DNA from: an uncultured Fidelibacterota bacterium | Lineage (GTDB): Bacteria; Fidelibacterota; Marinisomatia; Marinisomatales; UBA1611 | Assembly (NCBI GenBank): GCA_937893835.1 | Contig: CALCSS010000219.1 | Location: 1-6,745, forward strand | Direction of reading: 5' to 3' | Length of the DNA stretch: 6,745 nt | In this document: piece by piece, positions 1 to 5,574 of the stretch | Position numbering within the stretch: the stretch's first letter is position 1 | Layout: the number at the start of each line of letters is the position of its first letter | The notes under the pieces: model-generated | Told to the model about the DNA's origin: nothing | What the model saw: the letters and a program-made list of their open reading frames with translations, nothing else | The model's database searches: none | Made by a program: the position numbers and the translations under genes

Positions 1-843
1 CCATCTAAAATAGCTTCCTTTTTCATCAACAGATCCCAGATATTTTTTTAGTTCATTTTTATCAACATGTTCATTATTACAATAGCAATCATGATCTTCA
101 AAAAACCAATTGTTGATATTGGTTGGATTTGAAAGGTCTGTTCCATGGTCGTTCTCGCCATCATAGATACCGCGTAGGTATGGCTTAGGCTCATTATTCC
201 AAACATTCTCATTATTCTCTGTTATGCCACCACATGATTTCGAATACCGTGCATCACAGATCTCGTTTTCATAGGTGATAAATATCCCACGAGTTTGGAT
301 TGCAGCTAACTCAGATTTCTTGGAAATATTGCCAATGCCTTGGTATCGCTGACAACAATCATCATTACAGGCGTCTATATCTAGTTCTGCATGTTTCTGC
401 TCTTCAGATGCAACTAACCAAGATCTGGCTGCTATGGTCTGGGCCTCAAGCAGTGCAATGGGGCACTCTCCACTCATTTCAGATGTGGCAACGGACATTA
501 GATAGGATTCCAGGCCAATGTCATTCACCACAAAAAGGGAATCATCGATATTGGTTATTTTTATAGATCCTTGGATTGAGACAATTATTTTCTTTTGCCA
601 ATGGAATCCACGACCAGCACTTATAGGCTCTATTTGGTAACTTGAATCATTGGATAATCTATTTAGTGAAAATGTTTTTGTCTTTTTGCCATTTACTGAT
701 AAGTGGTCATCTATTGTCTCTACGTAATATTCTTCATTCTTATCAGAACATGTGATGGTCACTGAACGTTGTTTGTTAACTGGCAGGACCAGGCCAATCG
801 ATACAATCGGTTCTTTTATGGGAGTGTCTCCTTTTAGGAGCAT
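1..843 (-). CDS. SpoIID/LytB-domain protein (putative lytic transglycosylase), 3' end cut by window edge
   Basis: The minus-strand frame is open from an ATG at 843 to base 1 and gives 281 residues. The SpoIID core is clear: LESYLMSVATSEMSGECP (residues 111-128), then LLEAQTIAARSWLVAS (131-146), CNDDCCQRYQG (159-169), TRGIFITYENEICDARYSKS (184-203) running into CGG, and PYLRGIYD (222-229). In Bacillus SpoIID the Glu of the SEM motif is catalytic and cleaves peptide-free glycan; here it is E122. H151 with C159/C163/C164 could form a zinc site like that of clostridial SpoIID. The tail (HDCYCNN at 251-257, then GSYFRW at 276-281) resembles the longer form I recall from Bacteroidota, so perhaps 100-200 residues are missing. 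The start lies inside the kinase gene (10-base overlap, translational coupling). An in-frame TAG lies 12 sense codons upstream with no other start between, so there is no signal peptide. The family is confident; the reaction is inferred. Confidence 0.88.
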   Translation of the reverse strand, partial: MLLKGDTPIKEPIVSIGLVLPVNKQRSVTITCSDKNEEYYVETIDDHLSVNGKKTKTFSLNRLSNDSSYQIEPISAGRGFHWQKKIIVSIQGSIKITNIDDSLFVVNDIGLESYLMSVATSEMSGECPIALLEAQTIAARSWLVASEEQKHAELDIDACNDDCCQRYQGIGNISKKSELAAIQTRGIFITYENEICDARYSKSCGGITENNENVWNNEPKPYLRGIYDGENDHGTDLSNPTNINNWFFEDHDCYCNNEHVDKNELKKYLGSVDEKGSYFRW

Positions 844-1775
844 GCGATTGCCATTGCCGCACCTAGAGCTGCAGTGCGTCTATCACTAGATAGATTGATT
901 GGAATTTTTGTTCTCTTTTGGAATGCATCTTTGAATGTGGAATCGCTGTTTTTCAAAAATTGGCCGAGTCTATGGCCGATAACTATTCCTTGAATTGTTT
1001 TTCCTCTCATCTCAAAGAATTGCATCCTATTTTTCATCAACAGCGAAAATGCATCCAATGCCTTTTCAATTATCTCATTGAATGCCTTTTCATTTGAAAG
1101 GTCAATTAGAGTTTTGATCTTAGATCTATTTGTTTTATTGTATCTTCTGATCATTCCTGCTGGCGACAGGCATGATTCCACGGTCTCTTGAGAGTTGATG
1201 TTGATCTCCCATGAGCGAGGTAGTCCGTTCACGTTATTTAGGTCTATTAGATCACCATCAACAATGATCCCGTCGGCGATACCTGTTCCTCCTCCTATGT
1301 ATACACCATTATCCATATTCTGCATCTTTCCAATTGTAGATTTCCATTCACCAAGGACACAACAGTCAGAATCATTTAATATTGTATCGATCTTGTTTAT
1401 GCGATCGTTGAGGTATGGCATCCTAGGTCCATTGGCCATTACTGTGACTCCATGGCCATCTTTTATCCCAGGAAAACAAAGTCCTATCCTGTGACCATCA
1501 ATGTCAGCAATCGATTCAACTATTGTATTGATTATCACATTGCCTTGTTTGATCTCTTCATCTTTAAGTAAAATATTCTCAGATGCGTACTCAGAACGTT
1601 GGATATCTATAGGAACAGGTTCATAGTGATCGTTCCAGTCTGGATGGTCAGAGTAATGGTACTCTTGATGTATTGGTCCTGGGATGATCCTATTTGAGTC
1701 TGAGCTTAAGAACCCTGACTGGATCATGATCTTTGTTGCGCCGCAGTCCACTCCTGCAAAAAGGTCATCGCTCAC
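834..1775 (-). CDS. ROK-family-like sugar kinase, probably acting on an amino sugar (GlcNAc or MurNAc)
   Basis: This 313-residue protein probably phosphorylates a salvaged amino sugar with ATP in the cytoplasm. Actin-fold kinase motifs are in order: phosphate-1 GVDCGATKI (8-16), IGLCFPGIKDG (97-107), NDSDCCVLGE (134-143, aligning with ROK NDANAAALGE, so D135 is the likely catalytic base), phosphate-2 GVYIGGGTGIADGIIVDGDL (157-176), adenosine motif GIVIGHRLG (263-271) and a C-terminal AALGAAMAI. The ROK zinc motif CxCGxxGCxE is absent; the equivalent stretch reads NSQETVESCLSPAG (194-207). Residues about 35-80 look like an inserted, charged segment. The start codon is GTG, 11 bases inside the end of nagZ; an ATG at 1768 is in a different frame. 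The gene sits between nagZ and the SpoIID gene, which supports a role in wall-sugar recycling. Substrate identity is inferred from context only; a glucokinase-like role cannot be excluded. Confidence 0.8.
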   Translation of the reverse strand: MSDDLFAGVDCGATKIMIQSGFLSSDSNRIIPGPIHQEYHYSDHPDWNDHYEPVPIDIQRSEYASENILLKDEEIKQGNVIINTIVESIADIDGHRIGLCFPGIKDGHGVTVMANGPRMPYLNDRINKIDTILNDSDCCVLGEWKSTIGKMQNMDNGVYIGGGTGIADGIIVDGDLIDLNNVNGLPRSWEININSQETVESCLSPAGMIRRYNKTNRSKIKTLIDLSNEKAFNEIIEKALDAFSLLMKNRMQFFEMRGKTIQGIVIGHRLGQFLKNSDSTFKDAFQKRTKIPINLSSDRRTAALGAAMAIACS

Positions 1776-2814
1776 TGATACCGTATCTCTTTTTAATCTT
1801 GTTTATCCTTCTAATAGACTTTGAAATTCTTTCCATTGTTATCTTCTTTGAATGAACCAGGTCTGTTATGGCTTTGATTGATTTGGGAATATGATCAGGG
1901 TCATAGATCAAATTATTGCCTAGGCAAAATAGATCAACACCAGCATTTAGCATAAGCTCAAATGTATCTTTCAAACTATAATGATCTGAGATGGCTCTCA
2001 TACTAGGGTCATCGCAGATGACTGGCCCATCAAAGCCAAGATCATTTCTTAACATATCATTTATGATTATACTTGAAAGTGATGACGGATAAATGGGGTC
2101 TAGTTTTTTATCAAAGGCGTGCGAGACCATCACCATATCAAGATCATCATCTCTGATCATCTCATCAAATGGTAATAGATCTTTCACTGTCCAACTATCG
2201 GAAATGTCAGTGAATCCCTCATGGGTGTCTCCAGACGCTGATCCGAGACCAGGAAAGTGTTTCCCACAAGTGATGATCCCAGATGCCCTATGCTGATCAA
2301 TGAATATCTTTGAATTTTTCTTTACAGTTTTTGGATCTGATGAGAATGCCCGTTTGGTATCACTGATGACAGTTCCCTCGCCATGATCGAGGTCAAGTAC
2401 GGGTGCAAAATTAAGGTTTATCCCTAGGTCAGAAAGTGCGGTGGCCATCGTTTTTGCAAATTGCTCTGTCATTAGTTCATTATTCAATAGACCTATGTGA
2501 TTCCATGAAGGTGTTTCACCAAAACCATAGATTGATCTGAGCCGTTGAACGTCACCACCTTCCTGATCAACTGATATTAACAAACTATTATTTGAAGTCT
2601 CTTGAAGTTGGTCAATAAGATCTTTGACCTGTGATGGAGATTCAATGTTTCTAGTACCGGTTCCACCAATGGCAAGATCTTCATCGTAAAGGATCACGCC
2701 GCCAATATTATAATTATTGATATAATTTGCGATCTCACTGTCTGGTTCAAGTGTCTTTCCGCGAAAACCAGCGATTATAAGCTGTCCAATTTGTTGTTCA
2801 ATAGAAATTGACAT
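1765..2814 (-). CDS. nagZ: Glycoside hydrolase family 3 beta-N-acetylglucosaminidase (NagZ)
   Basis: The product is a 349-residue single-domain GH3 enzyme, the usual NagZ length. It should remove non-reducing terminal GlcNAc from muropeptides or denuded glycan. Visible family features are the N-terminal IGQLIIAGFRG (9-19), SVDQEGGDVQRL (81-92), LGINLNFAPVLDLD (130-143), and the KHFPG...GDTH segment (185-198), where D196 and H198 form the characteristic NagZ acid/base dyad. FDGPVICDDPSM (261-272) carries the predicted nucleophile D268. There is no signal peptide, so it is probably cytoplasmic like proteobacterial NagZ. The ATG at 2814 fits the family N-terminus; an AAAGG lies directly against it with no spacing, so a normal Shine-Dalgarno is lacking. 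It is the first gene of a minus-strand operon overlapping the kinase and is divergent from namZ, its partner enzyme. The usual PGHG is PGLG here. Confidence 0.93.
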   Translation of the reverse strand: MSISIEQQIGQLIIAGFRGKTLEPDSEIANYINNYNIGGVILYDEDLAIGGTGTRNIESPSQVKDLIDQLQETSNNSLLISVDQEGGDVQRLRSIYGFGETPSWNHIGLLNNELMTEQFAKTMATALSDLGINLNFAPVLDLDHGEGTVISDTKRAFSSDPKTVKKNSKIFIDQHRASGIITCGKHFPGLGSASGDTHEGFTDISDSWTVKDLLPFDEMIRDDDLDMVMVSHAFDKKLDPIYPSSLSSIIINDMLRNDLGFDGPVICDDPSMRAISDHYSLKDTFELMLNAGVDLFCLGNNLIYDPDHIPKSIKAITDLVHSKKITMERISKSIRRINKIKKRYGISER

Positions 2815-2848
2815 CCTTTAAAAATAAATTGAATAAATTAAATCGCGA
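2808..2848 (+). promoter_or_regulatory. Compact divergent promoter region between nagZ and namZ
   Basis: Only 34 very AT-rich bases (2815-2848) separate the nagZ and namZ start codons, so both transcripts must start here or inside the opposite gene. On the plus strand a perfect TTGACA (2808-2813) overlaps the nagZ start codon. The best downstream -10-like hexamer is TAAATT at 2834-2839, with a long 20-base spacer and only 4 of 6 consensus matches. If used, namZ mRNA would start almost at its ATG and be nearly leaderless. No clear minus-strand promoter could be chosen among the AT-rich options. TTGACA may be a chance result of the Met-Ser codons. Confidence 0.3.
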
Positions 2849-4135
2849 ATGAAAACATTATTAATATCATTTAAAAGTTTTATTGTCCTAGTTGGAATAT
2901 TATTCTTCCAAATGAATTGTGGAATCCATTCTAGGATCAATTATGATGGACAACAGAAAAGTTCAGTCTTCATGACCGGTTTAGATGTTTTGGCGGAGAA
3001 CAACTTTTTACAATTAAGGGGAAAGAGGGTAGGCTTGATCACAAATCAAACAGGCCTTGATAAGAATCTGGTACAAAACATCGACATCTTCATCGAGTCT
3101 GAGAATGTTGATCTAAAAGCAATATTCAGTCCTGAGCATGGGCTGTTTGGGTCAATAGCTGCAGGTAAGAAAATTATTAGTGGTAATGATTCAATATCTG
3201 ATATCCCGATAGTTTCACTCTATGGAAAAACTAGGAAACCAAGTAAGTCCATGTTGAAAAACCTAGATATTTTAGTTTTTGATATACAGGACATTGGGGT
3301 CCGTTCTTACACATATATATCCACTATGGGACTTGCTATGGAGGCGGCAGCAGGTCAGGGACTGGAGTTTATGGTCTTAGATAGGCCTAACCCAATGGGT
3401 CTAAAAAAGATTGAAGGTAATGTACTGGAAATGCAATTCAAGTCTTTTATTGGTCAGTATCCCATTCCTTATGTTTATGGGCTTACTTGTGGTGAATTAG
3501 CAATAATGATAAATGAGCGTGGGTGGCTTGAAGCTGGCAAGTGTGATCTTAGAGTCATTAAAATGAAAAATTTTAGTAGAGAACATGCCTATGAGGAACT
3601 AGGCCTTAGATGGGTGCCTACTTCTCCACATGTACCAATTTTCACCACTCCAACGTATATGGTTGCAACTGGTATTCTAGGAGAGTTAGGTGTTTTCTCA
3701 AATGGTGTGGGGTACACCACGCCATTCATGACAATAGCTGCGCCATGGATCAATGCTGAAGAAATTGCAGAAAAGATGAATGCACTGAATTTAAAAGGAG
3801 TTGTTTTCAGACCTCTAAAATACAAGCCATATTATGCTGTACATAAGGGCGATGATATAGGGGGTGTCCAGATCTATGTGAATGATCGGGACAAGGCAGA
3901 TCTGATCTCAATACAGTTCTATTTTTTACAAGAGCATCATAGCCTGTATCCAGATAAAGACCCCTTTCAAATGGCGACAGATCAACAATTACAAATGTTT
4001 GATAAAGCATTGGGGACCGATAATATTAGAATAAATTTTTCAAAGACTTTTAAGGTTGCTGATATTCAGGATGATCTGGTTTTTGGATTAGATGATTATA
4101 GAAACTTTGTATCTCAGTATCATATATATGATTAA
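2849..4135 (+). CDS. namZ: Exo-beta-N-acetylmuramidase, NamZ/DUF1343 family (exported)
   Basis: This 428-residue protein belongs to the DUF1343 family, whose characterised members (Bacillus and Tannerella NamZ) release MurNAc from the non-reducing end of peptide-free glycan. Key stretches are LRGKRVGLITNQTG (56-69), FSPEHGLFG (93-101, with the proposed catalytic Glu at E96), VFDIQDIGVRSYTY (143-156), DRPNPMG (178-184), YGLTCGELA (210-218) and RWVPTSPHVP (254-263). It covers the full family length. The N-terminus has Lys residues and a hydrophobic run (about 11-20) ending in QMNC at residue 24, which could be a non-standard lipobox or simply a signal peptide. No Shine-Dalgarno precedes the ATG. 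It is divergent from nagZ and overlaps the following amidase gene by 8 bases. In Bacillus, AmiE, NagZ and NamZ act one after another, and the same functions cluster here. Confidence 0.93.
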   Translation: MKTLLISFKSFIVLVGILFFQMNCGIHSRINYDGQQKSSVFMTGLDVLAENNFLQLRGKRVGLITNQTGLDKNLVQNIDIFIESENVDLKAIFSPEHGLFGSIAAGKKIISGNDSISDIPIVSLYGKTRKPSKSMLKNLDILVFDIQDIGVRSYTYISTMGLAMEAAAGQGLEFMVLDRPNPMGLKKIEGNVLEMQFKSFIGQYPIPYVYGLTCGELAIMINERGWLEAGKCDLRVIKMKNFSREHAYEELGLRWVPTSPHVPIFTTPTYMVATGILGELGVFSNGVGYTTPFMTIAAPWINAEEIAEKMNALNLKGVVFRPLKYKPYYAVHKGDDIGGVQIYVNDRDKADLISIQFYFLQEHHSLYPDKDPFQMATDQQLQMFDKALGTDNIRINFSKTFKVADIQDDLVFGLDDYRNFVSQYHIYD

Positions 4136-4961
4136 GAAAATCATTCCAATCGTTTTCATTGTAACAAGTTGCATGAATGCACCTGACTCATTTGAATGGG
4201 TTAATAAACTACCGCCCCCTTGGACAATGGAAGACAAGGATTTTGAATTTTACTTGGATCAATTTCATGATCGATATCCAGATTTTAATGATAGACTCAA
4301 GGCCATCAATCTTTGGCGAGTTGGCACTCCGTATGGGTTGTACTGCCTTGGAGAGGAAGATGGAAAGGATAATGATCCGATAATTCGCTATGATTCATCT
4401 GATTGTACTGTGCATGTGCTAACGACCCTGGCCTTTGCAAAGAGCTCCACGATTGAAGAGTCACGTAGCAATATGATAGACATCCATTACAAACCAGATC
4501 AAGAGAATGTTAAAGCACCAAACTATGATCTGCGTTGGCATTTTACATCTGATAGACTATTGAATCACCCTCTCACAGCAGACGTGACTCCTTCCTTGGT
4601 AGACCCAAATAATATTGAGGTCTTCGATATTGAGCTCAATAAAAAACAAAATGGTCAACCATTTTTAGATCTAGGTTGGTCATCAAAAGAGACTATTGCA
4701 TTCATACCATCTGAAAAAATAAACACAGCTGTTTTATCAAAACTACCGCCAGTATGCGGTGTGGCGTTTGTAAAAAGAGATTATTTCAAATTAGGTATTG
4801 TCATTGCACATGAAGGGTATCTCATAGACCGTTCGAATTTGATACATGCATCATCGGAATTTGAAAAGACTGTCAATGTGAATCTATTGGATTATTTGAA
4901 AAATGATGATAAAAATAGATTTGATGGTGCTATGTTCTTTGAAATAAGGTCTGGTCAGTAA
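4128..4961 (+). CDS. DUF1460 / N-acetylmuramoyl-L-alanine amidase-like lipoprotein
   Basis: From ATG 4128 the protein has 277 residues, with a short lipoprotein signal: Lys3-Lys4, a hydrophobic run, and lipobox VTSC with the lipidated Cys at 15. This start is preferred over an in-frame ATG at 4092, which would place 12 extra residues before the signal. The domain resembles DUF1460, an NlpC/P60-like papain-fold family regarded as amidase-like. YDSSDCTVHVLTTLAFAKS (88-106) gives the putative nucleophile C93, RWHFTSDRLLNH (136-147) is a conserved middle block, and LGIVI...NLIHASS (222-243) is followed by VNLLDYLKND. At the place where I recall THVG in relatives, this protein reads FKLG (K221 instead of His), so catalysis is uncertain. 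The ATG overlaps the end of namZ by 8 bases, implying coupled translation. It is probably anchored in a membrane facing the periplasm and removes or trims stem peptides to supply denuded glycan to NamZ. Confidence 0.78.
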   Translation: MIKKIIPIVFIVTSCMNAPDSFEWVNKLPPPWTMEDKDFEFYLDQFHDRYPDFNDRLKAINLWRVGTPYGLYCLGEEDGKDNDPIIRYDSSDCTVHVLTTLAFAKSSTIEESRSNMIDIHYKPDQENVKAPNYDLRWHFTSDRLLNHPLTADVTPSLVDPNNIEVFDIELNKKQNGQPFLDLGWSSKETIAFIPSEKINTAVLSKLPPVCGVAFVKRDYFKLGIVIAHEGYLIDRSNLIHASSEFEKTVNVNLLDYLKNDDKNRFDGAMFFEIRSGQ

Positions 4962-4981
4962 TAAAAGTTGATTTGTTTTAT

Positions 4982-4996
4982 AATACTGCTAGTATT
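4982..4996 (+). terminator. Short inverted repeat, possible weak terminator after the namZ-amidase operon
   Basis: AATACT-GCT-AGTATT is a perfect 6-base stem with a 3-base loop, 20 bases after the amidase stop codon, followed by TTTATTAAATT. The stem is AT-rich and weak, and the T run is interrupted, so it could equally be an operator overlapping the TATAAT at 4979-4984. Confidence 0.3.
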
Positions 4997-5016
4997 TTAT
5001 TAAATTAAGCCTCGCC

Positions 5017-5022
5017 TATAAT
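5017..5022 (+). promoter_or_regulatory. Candidate -10 box upstream of the 143-residue protein gene
   Basis: A perfect TATAAT lies 30 bases before the ATG at 5053. No TTGACA-like -35 sits 16-18 bases upstream. A second TATAAT at 4979-4984 is an alternative, though it overlaps the inverted repeat. Confidence 0.3.
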
Positions 5023-5040
5023 CCATTAATCATAATATTT

Positions 5041-5046
5041 GAGGTG
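5041..5046 (+). promoter_or_regulatory. Ribosome binding site fixing the start at 5053
   Basis: GAGGTG ends 6 bases before the ATG at 5053, a good Shine-Dalgarno spacing. The in-frame GTG at 5044 lies within this site, so the GTG is unlikely to be the start. It is the only well-placed Shine-Dalgarno in the window. Confidence 0.6.
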
Positions 5047-5052
5047 TCGTGC

Positions 5053-5484
5053 ATGTCGAACTGGGATAAAGATTTATTCATTGATCATATGAGAGAGCAA
5101 TGTAACAGAGAAGTTGCTAAGATTGGTGTAATGATCATTGAATTCACAGAAAAGCATGCTGATGATGTTTCTTGGGGTCGAGGTTCAGATCACGGAACCC
5201 TAACCTTTAGATGCGATACTGATGTAGGACCTGTACCTCTGTTTCACATGACCTCTATAGGACAATTGAATATCCAGATCAATTTTATGAGGAATAAAGA
5301 TATCCCTCCGATGGTCTTACGTGATGTCGTTCTAAAACTAGAGGCTAATTTTCTCCGTGACTATGATGAGATCGAATACCCTAGTGATGTCTTTGTGAAT
5401 ATGGATGAACTTTTCCATACTTCAAATCAGATAGAGAGATTTCTAAAGACCATGGAAGGAGCAACCTACCGCCTCAGACAGTAG
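5053..5484 (+). CDS. Small cytoplasmic protein of unknown function (143 aa)
   Basis: The frame from ATG 5053 encodes 143 residues with no signal peptide or membrane segment, so the product is probably soluble and cytoplasmic. The N-terminal third looks helical and charged (about residues 5-36). A VSWGRGSDHGTLTF segment (39-52) follows, then alternating hydrophobic strands (PLFHMTSIGQLNIQINF), a helix-like VVLKLEANFLRDY, and a C-terminal IERFLKTMEGATYRLR. This order (helix, W-G-x-G, strands, final xRFLxxxx) reminds me of a small domain found alone or attached to nuclease-like proteins. That is recollection, not a search result, and no function is claimed. It stands alone, with 91 bases before it and 90 after, and has its own Shine-Dalgarno and candidate promoter. 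The alternative GTG at 5044 would add three residues. Confidence 0.8.
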   Translation: MSNWDKDLFIDHMREQCNREVAKIGVMIIEFTEKHADDVSWGRGSDHGTLTFRCDTDVGPVPLFHMTSIGQLNIQINFMRNKDIPPMVLRDVVLKLEANFLRDYDEIEYPSDVFVNMDELFHTSNQIERFLKTMEGATYRLRQ

Positions 5485-5513
5485 GTGTAAATACCCAGAG
5501 GTCTCTTATGGGT

Positions 5514-5522
5514 TGTTATAAT
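5514..5522 (+). promoter_or_regulatory. Extended -10 promoter for the deiminase gene
   Basis: TGTTATAAT matches the extended -10 consensus TGnTATAAT exactly. It lies 52 bases before the deiminase ATG and 29 bases after the preceding stop codon, so transcription would start near 5529 with a leader of about 45 bases. No convincing -35 is seen, which extended -10 promoters tolerate. Confidence 0.45.
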
Positions 5523-5574
5523 ACAGTGCCACGACTTATGATCTAATTAAGGGTGATCATATAATTAAACTTCC

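Noticed and set aside
300..566. Plus-strand open frame of 88 codons
   Set aside because: It lies antisense to the SpoIID core motifs, and its translation shows no family features.
1195..1494. Plus-strand open frame of 99 codons, and a similar one at 2093-2296
   Set aside because: Both are antisense to well-supported kinase and NagZ coding sequence (phosphate-2 and catalytic dyad regions).
834..1775. BadF/BadG (MurK-type) or AnmK identity for the kinase
   Set aside because: The NDSDCCVLGE block and the motif order align better with ROK kinases; AnmK landmarks were not seen. Not fully excluded.
3589..4010. Two overlapping minus-strand open frames
   Set aside because: They are antisense to conserved NamZ sequence, have no start signals, and have low-complexity translations.
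4092..4127. Earlier in-frame ATG for the amidase
   Set aside because: It would put 12 residues before the Lys-Lys lipoprotein signal; the ATG at 4128 gives a normal signal with Cys at 15.
4177..4383. Plus-strand open frame of 68 codons inside the amidase gene
   Set aside because: It is an alternate frame of the DUF1460 gene, whose own frame carries the lipobox and Cys motif.
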